Assembly (NCBI GenBank): GCA_011053135.1
Contig: DRLG01000018.1
Span: forward strand, 1 to 37,292
Direction of reading: 5' to 3'
Source of the DNA: Chromatiales bacterium
GTDB taxonomy: Bacteria > Pseudomonadota > Gammaproteobacteria > SZUA-140
DNA: 37,292 nt
A program made the translations under genes and the position numbers. The notes beneath the pieces were generated by a model. It did not search any database. It had not been told where the DNA came from and was given only the letters and a program-made list of their open reading frames with translations. Shown piece by piece: positions 1-9,070 of this stretch; position 1 is the first letter of the stretch; each line of letters starts with the position of its first letter.

Positions 1-8
1 AGAGGTTT

Positions 9-827
9 ATGCCAGCCGTTAACCCTCAAAGACGGCTCGATCAACTACGGGTGGTGGTGACACGGCCCGCACACCAGGCCGAACCGCTCTGCCAGATGAT
101 CGAACAGGCGGGCGGTACGGCGATCCGCCTGCCGGTGATCGAGATCGCCCCCCCTTCCGATATTCAGAGCACCCAGGAAAAACTGAGTCGACTAAAAGAT
201 TTTAGCGTTGCCATCTTTACCAGTGCCAATGCTGTTGATGGGCTATTTAAGCTCGCCCCGGCTTCGTTTAGCTGGCCTCAGAAGATTCAGGTCGCCGCGA
301 TCGGCAAACGCACCAGCAGCGCGTTAAGGGCCCATTCCATTTCTGTAGATATCGTTCCAGAGCAGGGGTTTAATAGTGAATCGCTACTAAAACACCCCGT
401 AATGAATGCTGTTTCGGGCAAGAAAATTATGCTCTTCAAGGGGGAAGGTGGGCGTGAACTGCTTGCTCAGGCGCTGATTCAGCGCGGTGCCACTGTTGAG
501 GGGGTCGACCTTTATCGACGAAAAAGGCCAAATGAGGGGCTAAGGAATATACAGCGGGCGGGAAAATCCGGTAGTATCGACCTCTTCATTGTCACTAGCA
601 ATGAAGGACTGCGCAACCTGCTTGAGATGGCCACCGAAACGGAACAGAAGTGGCTGCTCAGAACAGAGCTGGTAGTCATAAGCGAGCGAACTGCTCAGTT
701 TGCTAAAACATTAGGGTTCAGCCAACAACCCGTGGTGGCAGATGAGGCCAGCGATGAGGGTTTACTGAATAGTATAGAACAGTGGTATGCTGACCGGTTC
801 CGGAGGGGAATTCAGCGGGGGGAGTAA
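9..827 (+). CDS. hemD: Uroporphyrinogen-III synthase
   Basis: This cytoplasmic enzyme closes and inverts ring D of hydroxymethylbilane to give uroporphyrinogen III, the branch point to heme, siroheme and cobalamin. The 272-residue protein is close to the usual family length. It opens with the typical LRVVVTRP strand (about residues 13-20), then PVIEIAPP, FTSANAV and VTSNEGLRNLLE, which fit the two-lobed HemD fold. An AGAGG stretch at bases 1-5 sits close upstream of the ATG, so translation probably starts here. The stop shares one base with the hemX start (TAATG), indicating translational coupling. hemC is expected just outside the window. Family and context agree, so confidence is high. Confidence 0.95.
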   Translation: MPAVNPQRRLDQLRVVVTRPAHQAEPLCQMIEQAGGTAIRLPVIEIAPPSDIQSTQEKLSRLKDFSVAIFTSANAVDGLFKLAPASFSWPQKIQVAAIGKRTSSALRAHSISVDIVPEQGFNSESLLKHPVMNAVSGKKIMLFKGEGGRELLAQALIQRGATVEGVDLYRRKRPNEGLRNIQRAGKSGSIDLFIVTSNEGLRNLLEMATETEQKWLLRTELVVISERTAQFAKTLGFSQQPVVADEASDEGLLNSIEQWYADRFRRGIQRGE

Positions 828-2239
828 TGATGAGCGATAAACCAGCATCGCAACCAAAGAACAAAAAAGAGGAGAAGCAGGCGCCAGAAAGTCGAGCGGT
901 TGCCGTCTCAAAACAGCCAGCACAAGCGGCTGCTCCACAGAAGAGCGGTGGCGGTGGCGCTATTGGAATCCTGGCCCTTATCACAGCCGTGGGTGCGGGT
1001 GGGCTTGGCTATAAAAGCTGGGAAGAATCCAGTAAATTAAACCAGCTTCTGGCGACGCAGGGTGGACAGATTGAGTCCTCAATCAGCACAGCACTTAAAC
1101 CCGCCATCGCCTCAGTGAATGCTGTTGAGTCCGGCCTCGGCAATGTGCAGTCTGAGATCGGCTCAGTACAATCAACGATGAGCGCGCTGCAAAGTGAAAT
1201 AGAGCGCTTGAAGGGTGAGCTAACCTCTCTTCAAAGTGAACTCACCGAGGTTAAAGGTGGTGTCGCAACACTCGAAAGCGCGCAACAGAGCGGCCTCGGT
1301 GACATCAATGCCAATCTCGATGAAAAAATCCAGGGTGTTCAAAGCCTGCATAGCTCGCTAAAAGCGCATCAGAAATCGCTGCAGGATAATGTAAATGCGC
1401 TAAGTGAAGGGCTATCGACACTCCAGTCTGAGGTTAAGGCTGAAGCGGAGAAAGATGACATGTCCGCCTGGGTACTGGCAGAAGTAGAATACCTGCTGCA
1501 CATCGCCAATAGTCGCCTCACGCTTGAGCATGACATCGATGCCGCACTGACTGCGCTCAACTCAGCGGCTAAACAGCTCGCGGAGCTGAACATGGCTGAG
1601 CTTGCGGATATTCAGCAGTTGATCAGTAGCGAAATTGAAGCGCTTGGCACCGTGCCAAAACTTGATATCCCTGCCATGGCGCAAACACTGGCAACGATCG
1701 GTAGTAGCATCAAGCAACTACCATTAGCCAGGCCGCTGGAGAGCAGGCTGGCCAGTGAGAAAGGCACTGACGATGAACGTAAGCAGTGGGAAGTGCTCGC
1801 CGACGAAGTGTGGAGTGCGCTAAAACCTCTGGTCACGGTGCGTAATAGTAAGGATCCAGCAATGGCACCACTGACACCTGAAAAACACGCCTATCTGACT
1901 CAAAACTTACAACTCAAGATCGAATCAGCACGGTTAGCGCTGCTGCGCAACGATGACTCAACCTTTCATGAAAACCTGAAGATTGCCAGTGAATGGCTCG
2001 CTCAGTTTTATGATATTGATTCACCCGAGGGCGCGCAGCTGTTTCAGTCGCTTAACGACCTGCAGCAGATCAAGATCGATATCGAGTTACCTGACATTTC
2101 AGCCTCTCTGGCCGCATTACAAAAATTCATCGCCAGTAAATCACTGAAGGTATCAGCACTCACCAGCAATCGCCATTCAAACCAGATGCTGGCCCTTACA
2201 TCATTAACAAGCGTCTCCCACGGCGCCGCAATTCACTAG
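827..2239 (+). CDS. hemX: HemX, uroporphyrinogen-III C-methyltransferase-like membrane protein
   Basis: HemX is an inner-membrane protein encoded in heme operons. Despite its historical name it has no methyltransferase signature here, and its exact role is unsettled. The 470 residues begin with a Lys/Gln/Pro-rich cytoplasmic tail. One membrane segment follows (about residues 43-60, GAIGILALITAVGAGG). A long Ser/Gln/Glu-rich coiled coil comes next (about 65-200), then a helical periplasmic domain with the family-typical EVEYLLHIANSRL stretch. A second ATG directly follows the first, so the start could be one codon later. Gene order hemD-hemX-hemY is the standard gammaproteobacterial arrangement, and HemX probably acts with HemY as a membrane scaffold (inference). 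Confidence 0.93.
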   Translation: MMSDKPASQPKNKKEEKQAPESRAVAVSKQPAQAAAPQKSGGGGAIGILALITAVGAGGLGYKSWEESSKLNQLLATQGGQIESSISTALKPAIASVNAVESGLGNVQSEIGSVQSTMSALQSEIERLKGELTSLQSELTEVKGGVATLESAQQSGLGDINANLDEKIQGVQSLHSSLKAHQKSLQDNVNALSEGLSTLQSEVKAEAEKDDMSAWVLAEVEYLLHIANSRLTLEHDIDAALTALNSAAKQLAELNMAELADIQQLISSEIEALGTVPKLDIPAMAQTLATIGSSIKQLPLARPLESRLASEKGTDDERKQWEVLADEVWSALKPLVTVRNSKDPAMAPLTPEKHAYLTQNLQLKIESARLALLRNDDSTFHENLKIASEWLAQFYDIDSPEGAQLFQSLNDLQQIKIDIELPDISASLAALQKFIASKSLKVSALTSNRHSNQMLALTSLTSVSHGAAIH

Positions 2240-2257
2240 TAGTGGAGTGACATATTT

Positions 2258-3526
2258 ATGAAACTATTAATCACCGCAATCATCGCTCTCCTGGCTTCTG
2301 TTGCAATCGCACTGTATGCGAAAGATGATCCAGGCTACATCATGGTTAACTACGGCAACTGGACTATGGAGGCGAGCCTGGTGCTTGTCCTGTCCGTCGG
2401 CATTGTCGGCTATATTATCCTTTACCAGTTGACAAAATTATTAGGGGGCACCCTCAAGTCACCCAGGACACTGCTCTCGTGGAATGGCAAGCGCAAAGAG
2501 TGCAAAGCGCGGATGGCCAATGCACAGGGGATGGTCGAACTTGCTGAAGGCAACTGGAAAAAAGCCGAACAGCTTCTGTCACAGAACGCTCAGGCGGGCG
2601 AGCTACCCGTTCTTAACTACCTGGGGGCTGCCCGTGCCGCTCAAAAGCTGGGTGCTAAGGAACGTCGTGATCACTACCTGAAAATGGCGCGCCAGCTTGC
2701 ACCAAGAAACAGCATCGCAGTTTCACTCACTCAGGCCGAGCTGCTAATGAGTAACGGACAACTGGAAGAGGCGGCTCAGAGTCTGAAGCTTCTACGTCAG
2801 TTTGCCCCAAAAAATGAGTCTATCCTCAAACTGCTCGCCAAGCTTTACACCAAAATGGGAGAGTGGAACAAACTGATCGACATCCTGCCAGCGCTGCGTA
2901 AAAACCACGTACTGTCAGCCTTTGACCTGGATCGCCTTGAACATATGGCCTATGCAGAGCTCCTGAAATGTTCAGCACATGATGTTGACCTGCTCAACAA
3001 CGCCTGGCACCGCACACCTCGCCGTATTAGAAAGCAGGAGAGCGTTCTGCTCGAATATACCCATGCGCTCATTGGCCACGGCCAGGGGCATCAGAGCGAA
3101 GAGCTGATCTATCAGGTGATCAACAACAACTGGAATGATGAACTCTGCTATCTTTACGGCATTATCAAGGGCAACAACCTTAGCCGCCAGTATAAAAATG
3201 CAGAGAAACTGCTGCGTAAACAGCGCACCAACCCTGTGCTGCTACTCACCCTGGGTCGCCTGGCGCTCCGCAATGGCGAGCTGGAAAAAGCTCGCGGCTA
3301 TCTTGAAGCGAGCATGCAGGCCGATCCACAACCAGAAACCTGCAAAGAGCTGGCCGCGTTGATGGAGAAGTGTGGTGAGCAGGAGAAGGCGATCGAATAC
3401 TATCGAACAGGACTCTCTATGAGTGTTTCACTGCCGGCACAGGCGCAGCAGATTGCGCTGCCAGCAAGTAATAACAACGTCATCGAAAGTCGTAGCGGTG
3501 TTCTGTTAGCACCCCAGCAGGCCTGA
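2258..3526 (+). CDS. hemY: HemY, TPR-containing heme biosynthesis protein
   Basis: This is the proteobacterial HemY, an inner-membrane TPR protein of the heme operon. It is not the Gram-positive protoporphyrinogen oxidase of the same name. The 422 residues start with two hydrophobic segments (about 3-20 and 39-60) joined by a short loop containing DDPGYIMVNYGNWTMEASL, which is typical of the family. The rest is helical TPR repeats (GNWKKAEQLL, GQLEEAAQSLKLL, GELEKARGYLEASM, GEQEKAIEYYRTGL). A GGAGTG ribosome site lies about 10 bases before the ATG. It is 18 bases from hemX and ends the operon. The C-terminal 30 residues are low complexity. The molecular role is poorly defined in the literature. 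Confidence 0.93.
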   Translation: MKLLITAIIALLASVAIALYAKDDPGYIMVNYGNWTMEASLVLVLSVGIVGYIILYQLTKLLGGTLKSPRTLLSWNGKRKECKARMANAQGMVELAEGNWKKAEQLLSQNAQAGELPVLNYLGAARAAQKLGAKERRDHYLKMARQLAPRNSIAVSLTQAELLMSNGQLEEAAQSLKLLRQFAPKNESILKLLAKLYTKMGEWNKLIDILPALRKNHVLSAFDLDRLEHMAYAELLKCSAHDVDLLNNAWHRTPRRIRKQESVLLEYTHALIGHGQGHQSEELIYQVINNNWNDELCYLYGIIKGNNLSRQYKNAEKLLRKQRTNPVLLLTLGRLALRNGELEKARGYLEASMQADPQPETCKELAALMEKCGEQEKAIEYYRTGLSMSVSLPAQAQQIALPASNNNVIESRSGVLLAPQQA

Positions 3527-3546
3527 CAGGGGCTGCTCAGCCCCTG
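3527..3546. terminator. Hairpin between convergent hemY and flavin reductase genes
   Basis: A perfect 8-bp stem, CAGGGGCT and AGCCCCTG, with a 4-base loop starts right after the hemY stop codon. It lies between two converging genes, where a shared terminator would be expected. No clear U-tract follows on either strand, so intrinsic termination is only plausible. Confidence 0.45.
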
Positions 3547-3566
3547 GAGAAACAGCTCAGCTGCTA

Positions 3567-4595
3567 TCAGTTCTCTGATGCAGCTGAGTCTTTTGAAAAT
3601 TCAAACGCGTCGTAAAAGAAGTTTTCCTCAGACAGCCCCTGCGCTGTAAACGCCCTGCGCGCCGCTGAGACCATCACTGGTGGCCCACCGGCATAGACAT
3701 CATAGCCACTAAGGTCTGGAAAATCGTCAAGCACGGCCTGATGCACATACCCTTTACGCCCCGACCACTGATCTCCCTCGGCCACCTCTGAAAGCACAGG
3801 CGTGTAGTTAACCACGCCACGGTCGGCCCACGCTTTCGGCATATCATTCAGATAGAGATCGATTTCAGCGCGTGCCCCCCAGTAAAGATGGATGGGGCGA
3901 TCAATCTTCTCCGCCAGCGCATGTTCAATAATCCCTTTAACAGGTGCAAAGCCGGTGCCGCCCGCCACAAAGATCATCGGGCGTGGTGATGTTTCGCGCA
4001 AATAAAAACCACCCAGCGGCCCCTCGATACGTAGCATCTCTTTCTCCTGCATATCACCGAAAACATGGTCGGTAAATTCACCACCATCAATATAACGGAT
4101 ATGCAGCTCAAGCAATCCGTCATCATGCGGCGCATTCGCCAGCGAGAAGCTACGACGACGCCCATCGCGTAAAATAATATCGATATACTGTCCCGCCAGA
4201 AACTGCATCCGCGAGGCATCAGGTAATTTGAGGTAGACACGCATCACATCCGGCGCCAGTTTATCGAGTTTCACCACTCGAACTGGATACTGTTCAATGC
4301 TGATTTCGTTCGATGAACAGACCTCATCCACCGCAATGGTGAGATCACTGCGGGGTTCAGCACCACAAAACAGCACCATCCCCGCCCGCTTTTCAGCCTC
4401 AGAAAGTGCGACCGGTTCGAGATCTTCGTAGCTCACCTCCCCCGCCAGTAACTTCCCTTTACAGGCGCCACAAACAGCATTCCGACAGCCATAAGCGAGA
4501 CTCACGCCGTTGCGTAACGCAGCGTCGAGAATACTTTCGCCCTCTTCAGCCTCAAAACTTCTGCCGGCCGGGCTGATAACAATTTTAAAACCCAT
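3567..4595 (-). CDS. 2Fe-2S/FAD/NAD(P)H oxidoreductase (CDP-6-deoxy-glucoseen reductase-like)
   Basis: This is a one-protein electron-transfer reductase that moves electrons from NAD(P)H through FAD to a plant-type [2Fe-2S] cluster and on to an unknown partner. Counting from the chosen start, the ferredoxin domain (about 1-90) has the ligands C37, C42, C45 and C77 in CRNAVCGAC and LFC. Next come the FAD-binding motif RRSFSLANAP and the nucleotide-binding motif GGTGFAPVKG. The frame extends 17 codons upstream to 4646. I prefer the ATG at 4595 because it has an AGGG site about 6 bases upstream and begins directly with the domain strand MGFKIVI. Related proteins are annotated as CDP-6-deoxy-delta-3,4-glucoseen reductase or toluate/phenol-type reductases. 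No partner oxygenase or sugar gene is nearby, so the substrate is unknown. Confidence 0.85.
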   Translation of the reverse strand: MGFKIVISPAGRSFEAEEGESILDAALRNGVSLAYGCRNAVCGACKGKLLAGEVSYEDLEPVALSEAEKRAGMVLFCGAEPRSDLTIAVDEVCSSNEISIEQYPVRVVKLDKLAPDVMRVYLKLPDASRMQFLAGQYIDIILRDGRRRSFSLANAPHDDGLLELHIRYIDGGEFTDHVFGDMQEKEMLRIEGPLGGFYLRETSPRPMIFVAGGTGFAPVKGIIEHALAEKIDRPIHLYWGARAEIDLYLNDMPKAWADRGVVNYTPVLSEVAEGDQWSGRKGYVHQAVLDDFPDLSGYDVYAGGPPVMVSAARRAFTAQGLSEENFFYDAFEFSKDSAASEN

Positions 4596-4660
4596 TAAAC
4601 TACCCTGATAAGAAATAATAGCCGCACATTGTGCTTTATTTTCCATGCTAGGAAAACCCT

Positions 4661-5572
4661 ATGTTAAATGCCCTTATTATTGGATGCGGCGATATTGGCA
4701 TCCGAGTCGGAGAGAAGCTCCAGCAGCGAGGTTACAGCGTTACGGCTGTTGTCCGCTCAGACAACAGCGCTGCAAAATTAAAAAGGCGCGGCTTCAGCAC
4801 CAGGTGCGAAGATCTCGATCAGCCGATGCTAACGCTGCCGACCATCAGCGATGGCTGCCTGCTCTTCTATTTTGCGCCACCAACAGCAGAGGGTGAACGA
4901 GACCTGCGCATGAGTCACTTTCTCAGCAGCCTTGCCTCGGCCCCACGCCAGCCGGCACGCATTGTCTACATCAGTACCACCGCAGTCTATGCCGATTCAG
5001 ATGGCAGCTGGATTGATGAAACAGCGCCCACTCAACCCGCCACCGCTCGCGGCAAGCGGCGCCTTGATGCTGAACAGCAGCTCATTGAGTATCAACACCA
5101 TCGAGCCACTACCCTCTCGATCCTCCGCGTCGCGGGAATTTACAGCGCCAGCCGCCTCCCCTTCCGACAAATCAAGGCTCGCCAGCCGATCCTGAAGCGA
5201 GTGATCGCTCCTTACTCCAACCGCATCCACGCCGACGACCTTGCTGATATCGCTATCGCCGCGGCGCTCAACACCACAACCTCTGTCGCGATCTTTAACG
5301 CCAGCGACGGCCGCCCTGGCTCCATCTCACAATATTTCTGGGAGGTCGCTGCTGCCTTCGCTCTGCCAGAACCGCCAGAAATCACCTGGGAGGCTGCCCA
5401 GCAGCTCCTCTCGCCAGGGATGCTTAGCTATTTGCGGGAATCAAAGCGGATCGATAGTCGGCGGCTAACAACAGAACTGGGCGTGTCACTACGTTACCCC
5501 ACCCTTGAGCTGGGGCTACAGCAGTGTGTTGCGGAACTGGAACAGAATGGCAACCAGACGAGCAGCCATTAG
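4661..5572 (+). CDS. Atypical SDR / NAD-dependent epimerase-like protein (YeeZ-like)
   Basis: This is a 303-residue Rossmann-fold protein of the extended or atypical short-chain dehydrogenase type. The N-terminal nucleotide-binding turn is IIGCGDIGIRVG (residues 6-17). Later family features are YISTTAVYAD (around 104-113), a strand resembling LSILRVAGIY, and a C-terminal region with NRIHADDLADIAIAAAL. This resembles E. coli YeeZ and related proteins whose substrate is not established. It is divergent from the flavin reductase, with only about 65 bases between the two starts, so they probably share a control region. A second frame from 4645 overlaps the start but shows no family features. Confidence 0.8.
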   Translation: MLNALIIGCGDIGIRVGEKLQQRGYSVTAVVRSDNSAAKLKRRGFSTRCEDLDQPMLTLPTISDGCLLFYFAPPTAEGERDLRMSHFLSSLASAPRQPARIVYISTTAVYADSDGSWIDETAPTQPATARGKRRLDAEQQLIEYQHHRATTLSILRVAGIYSASRLPFRQIKARQPILKRVIAPYSNRIHADDLADIAIAAALNTTTSVAIFNASDGRPGSISQYFWEVAAAFALPEPPEITWEAAQQLLSPGMLSYLRESKRIDSRRLTTELGVSLRYPTLELGLQQCVAELEQNGNQTSSH

Positions 5573-5627
5573 CGTGCTTCCCACGCTCCCCGTGGCTCTA
5601 CTGACAGGGATTAGAGATTAAGGCGTT

Positions 5628-5858
5628 TCAGCCCTGAAACTCTTCGCGTTTTTTGCGACGTGTCGCCTTTTCGAAATTGATCTCCAGATCTAGCAGTTTC
5701 CACTGCTCAATATCGATAATGACCCTGGAGCCATTCAGGTACTCAACCACGACCTTTGATAAGGATGAGTCACGATAACTAACGGCGCGAACTTTTAGCA
5801 GCTGCCCCGTTAAATTGACATACCACGAACCTACAATCGGCTTTTGCTGGATGGACAT
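5628..5858 (-). CDS. Small conserved-looking protein, function unknown
   Basis: I do not recognise this 76-residue protein. The N-terminal two-thirds looks like a small beta barrel or SH3-like fold: GSWYVNLTGQLLKVRAVSY followed by VVVEYLNGSRVIIDIEQWK. The last 20 residues are basic and helical (FEKATRRKKREEF). An AGGG site lies 8 bases before the ATG, which supports real translation. It stands alone, between the convergent SDR-like gene and nrdJb on the same strand. The basic tail could bind nucleic acid, but that is only a guess. A perfect dyad, GTTTCAG-CC-CTGAAAC, overlaps its stop codon. Confidence 0.6.
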   Translation of the reverse strand: MSIQQKPIVGSWYVNLTGQLLKVRAVSYRDSSLSKVVVEYLNGSRVIIDIEQWKLLDLEINFEKATRRKKREEFQG

Positions 5859-6012
5859 ATGGTAACCCTCAGTTTCAGACAGATATGAACTCCTGTCGCC
5901 TGTCGGTACTACCGCTCCCTGATAGTGTCAATTATAACCGATTCGATAGCGCTTATCCAACCAACAACTAACAGATCAATCAGTTACAGCTCACCCTAAG
6001 TCCGACAGACTC

Positions 6013-6729
6013 CTAGCCGCACTTGGAGTCGCCACAATTCAGGCAGGTCATGCAGCCATCCATTTTGATCATCGCCCGGGTGCTGCACTTATTGCAGAGC
6101 TGCGCGCCCGCAGGGAATGAGCTGTCGGCCCTCTCTGCGCTGGCAGCCTGCGCTCCTGCTGCATCAAACTGCTCGCGCTTCTCGTCGAGAAAACGCTTTT
6201 GATGATCATCAAGCGTATCATCCTTGATCATGCCGATCAGGCGCAGATGCTGGTCGATCACCTCGCCGATCTCAGCCACCAGCGACGGCATGAATTTACC
6301 ACCACGTTTAAAATAGCCACCACGCGGGTCAAAAACCGAACGTAGCTCTTCAACCAGAAAGGTGACATCCCCCCCCTTTCTGAAGACCGCTGAAATAATC
6401 CGCGTTAGCGCCACAATCCACTGGAAGTGGTCCATATTTTTGGAGTTAATAAAGACCTCAAACGGACGCCGCAACTCATGCTCGGTTCCCTGGTTCAGGA
6501 TCACATCATTTATGGTGACATAAAGTGCATGCTCGGTCAGCGGTGTCTTCACCTTATATGTCGAACCCAGCAGCATCTCCGGGCGCTCCAGCTTCTCATG
6601 CATGTGGATCACATTAGAGATCGACTCCACTTTCTCTGCGCTGCTTACCACCTCAGCCGCTGGCAGCCCCTTTTCCTCTTCATTTACTACGTCATAGCTG
6701 ACGATTTTTTTACCAATCTTTGTGGCCAT
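6013..6729 (-). CDS. nrdJb: NrdJb, C-terminal subunit of split B12-dependent ribonucleotide reductase
   Basis: This 238-residue protein matches the TSCPD-type C-terminal part of class II ribonucleotide reductase, which some gammaproteobacteria such as Pseudomonas encode as a separate gene after nrdJa. Features are the start MATKIGKKIVSYDVV, the strands YVTINDVILNQGTEHELRRPFEVFINSKNMDH-like in the middle (split in two in the family), and a cysteine-rich tail with CNKC and CMTCLNC. That tail could bind zinc or shuttle disulfides to the active site, as the C-terminal cysteines of class I and II enzymes do (inference for this subunit). It begins 44 bases after nrdJa and is almost certainly cotranscribed. 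A GGGGAG stretch lies about 10 bases upstream of the ATG. Confidence 0.88.
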   Translation of the reverse strand: MATKIGKKIVSYDVVNEEEKGLPAAEVVSSAEKVESISNVIHMHEKLERPEMLLGSTYKVKTPLTEHALYVTINDVILNQGTEHELRRPFEVFINSKNMDHFQWIVALTRIISAVFRKGGDVTFLVEELRSVFDPRGGYFKRGGKFMPSLVAEIGEVIDQHLRLIGMIKDDTLDDHQKRFLDEKREQFDAAGAQAASAERADSSFPAGAQLCNKCSTRAMIKMDGCMTCLNCGDSKCG

Positions 6730-6773
6730 CTTTCTATTTCTCCCCGATTTTCCAGTGCCCGCTATCCCGTAAA

Positions 6774-8927
6774 TTAAAATTTACCGTAGTAGCCCTCTTT
6801 TAGCGCGTCATATAGATTTGCCGCGCTATGCACCTCGCCATCATATTCAATCTCTTCATTACCCTTCACCTCCACCACGGAGCCATCTTCCAGCGTAAAG
6901 CGGTAGGTGGTATTTTCCAGATCGGTCTCTTTCACCAGCACGCCCTGAAATGCCTCTGGGTTAAAACGAAAAGTTGTACACCCCTTTAGCCCCTGCTCAT
7001 AGGCGTAGAGGTAGATATCCTTGAACGCTTCGTAGTCGTAATCACTCGGCACGTTAGCGGTCTTGGAGATCGAAGAGTCGATCCAGCGCTGTGCAGCAGC
7101 CTGCACATCAACATGCGATTTTGGTGTGATGTCATCAGCCGTAATGAAATATTCCGGCAGCTGGTTCACGCTATCGTTCGACTCGGGTGACGCCTCACTG
7201 TTGATCAGCTCGCGGTAGGCCAGCAGCTCAAATGAGAAGACATCGACCTTCTCTTTGCTCTTTTTCCCTTCACGGATCACATTGCGTGAATATTGATGCG
7301 CGAAGCTTGGCTCGATGCCGTTGCTGGCGTTGTTGGCCAGCGAAAGCGAGATTGTGCCGGTCGGTGCGATCGAGCTGTGGTGGGTAAAACGCGCACCGGT
7401 TTCGGCCAGTGCTGCCACCAGTTCAGGATCCTCTTTGGCGATCTGCTGCATATAGCGGCTATATTTCGCATGCAGCACTTTACCTTTAATCGTATCGCCA
7501 ACGGCATAACCGTCGTCAGCCATCTCCGGGCGTTTGCGCAGCATCTCGGCAGTCACGCTGAAATCTTCTTCCAGAATGGGCGCAGCCCCCTTCTCTTTAG
7601 CAAGGTCCAGCGCCGCCTGCCAGCCGACCATCGCCATCTTGCGGGTCACCTCTTCGGTGAACGCCAGTGATTCTTTATCACCGTACTGCATCCGCAACAT
7701 CGTCATGGTTGATCCCAGCCCCAGATACCCCATGCCGTGGCGACGTTTCCCTTCGATCTCTCTGCGCTGCTGCTCCAGCGGCAGCCCATTAATCTCCACC
7801 ACATTATCGAGCATGCGGGTAAAGATGCTAACCGTCTTGCCATATTCATCCCAGTCGAAGCTCGCCTCTTCGGTAAATGGATTGCGCACAAAGCGGGTCA
7901 GATTAATCGACCCCAACAGGCACGAGCCGTAAGGTGGCAACGGCTGTTCACCGCAGGGGTTGGTGGCGCGGATATTTTCGCAGAACCAGTTATTGTTCAT
8001 CTCATTCACCTTATCGATCAGGATAAAGCCCGGCTCGGCATAATCGTAGGTCGAAGACATGATCACATCCCACAAACGGCGCGCGCGGATGGTCTTACTC
8101 ACGCGGCAGGCGACCAGCCCCGCTTCGTTTTCAATATAGCCCGCTTTTAGTGGCCACTCACGCCACACCACCTGCGCCGGGTTATTCAGGTCGATCTCGC
8201 CATTTTCGATATCACTGGGCTTCGCAGGGAAGGCGAGCTTCCAGTCACTGTCACTCACCACCGCCTCCATAAACTCTTTGGTAATGAGCAGCGAGAGATT
8301 GAACTGGCGCAGACGACCATCCTCGCGCTTCGCCTTGATAAAATCGAGCACATCGGGGTGACCGATATCAAAGGTACCCATCTGTGCGCCACGACGGCCG
8401 CCGGCGCTTGAGACGGTAAAACACATCTTGTCGTAGATATCCATAAACGACATCGGCCCCGAGGTGTAGGCGCCCGCGCCCGAGACATAACCCCCTTTGG
8501 GGCGCAACGTTGAGAACTCATAGCCGATGCCACAACCCGCTTTTAGCGTCAGCCCCGCCTCATGAACCTTTCCCAGAATGTCATCCATCGAGTCTTTAAT
8601 GATGCCGGAGACGGTACAATTGATGGTAGAAGTGGCCGGTTTATACGCCTGCGCCCCCGCATTAGAGGTGATTCGCCCCGCCGGGATTGCGCCGTGACGC
8701 AGCGCCCACAGAAACGCCTCATGCCAGTAGTCGCGTTTCTCCTGCGTCTCTTCAACATCAGCCAGTGCGCGCGCAACGCGCTGATAAGTGTCGTCAATCG
8801 ACTGATCGATCGCATCGCCCGCCTTGTTTTTGAGGCAATATTTTTTATCCCAGATATCAAGAGACGCAGCCTGAAACGGGATCTCAGATGCGGCAGTGGA
8901 AACGACTCGAAGGTGCGCACTTTTCAT
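6774..8927 (-). CDS. nrdJa: NrdJa, adenosylcobalamin-dependent ribonucleotide reductase catalytic subunit
   Basis: The catalytic subunit of class II ribonucleotide reductase makes deoxyribonucleotides using a B12-generated thiyl radical, with or without oxygen. Visible active-site elements are C104 in TINCTVSG, the LKAGCGIGYEFSTLRP segment, and NPCGEQPLP with the radical cysteine C325 and E327. The frame is open to 9137, but the first 70 codons resemble no family member. The ATG at 8927 gives 717 residues, starts with MKSAHLRV, and has a GGGAGAGAG site upstream, so I use it. The upstream region carries two NrdR-box-like palindromes. NrdR represses nrd genes, so regulation by dNTP/ATP state is likely. 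nrdJb follows. Confidence 0.93.
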   Translation of the reverse strand: MKSAHLRVVSTAASEIPFQAASLDIWDKKYCLKNKAGDAIDQSIDDTYQRVARALADVEETQEKRDYWHEAFLWALRHGAIPAGRITSNAGAQAYKPATSTINCTVSGIIKDSMDDILGKVHEAGLTLKAGCGIGYEFSTLRPKGGYVSGAGAYTSGPMSFMDIYDKMCFTVSSAGGRRGAQMGTFDIGHPDVLDFIKAKREDGRLRQFNLSLLITKEFMEAVVSDSDWKLAFPAKPSDIENGEIDLNNPAQVVWREWPLKAGYIENEAGLVACRVSKTIRARRLWDVIMSSTYDYAEPGFILIDKVNEMNNNWFCENIRATNPCGEQPLPPYGSCLLGSINLTRFVRNPFTEEASFDWDEYGKTVSIFTRMLDNVVEINGLPLEQQRREIEGKRRHGMGYLGLGSTMTMLRMQYGDKESLAFTEEVTRKMAMVGWQAALDLAKEKGAAPILEEDFSVTAEMLRKRPEMADDGYAVGDTIKGKVLHAKYSRYMQQIAKEDPELVAALAETGARFTHHSSIAPTGTISLSLANNASNGIEPSFAHQYSRNVIREGKKSKEKVDVFSFELLAYRELINSEASPESNDSVNQLPEYFITADDITPKSHVDVQAAAQRWIDSSISKTANVPSDYDYEAFKDIYLYAYEQGLKGCTTFRFNPEAFQGVLVKETDLENTTYRFTLEDGSVVEVKGNEEIEYDGEVHSAANLYDALKEGYYGKF

Positions 8928-9070
8928 TATATGGCTCTCTCCCATTTTTATTTTTTTATATCTCTCTGGTTTTATTCTGTATTTCCAACATCCCCAGACA
9001 CCCCACTGCACAGTCAACAAAGGCCAACCCGCGCTCAATTTGGTAAATAAAGAGATTAAAGAAAAACAAA

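Noticed and set aside
718-984. An 88-codon leftward frame over the hemD/hemX junction
   Set aside because: Antisense to two overlapping conserved genes and of biased Pro/Cys-rich composition.
7293-8150. Several rightward frames over nrdJa
   Set aside because: All are antisense to the catalytic reductase gene and show no domain features.
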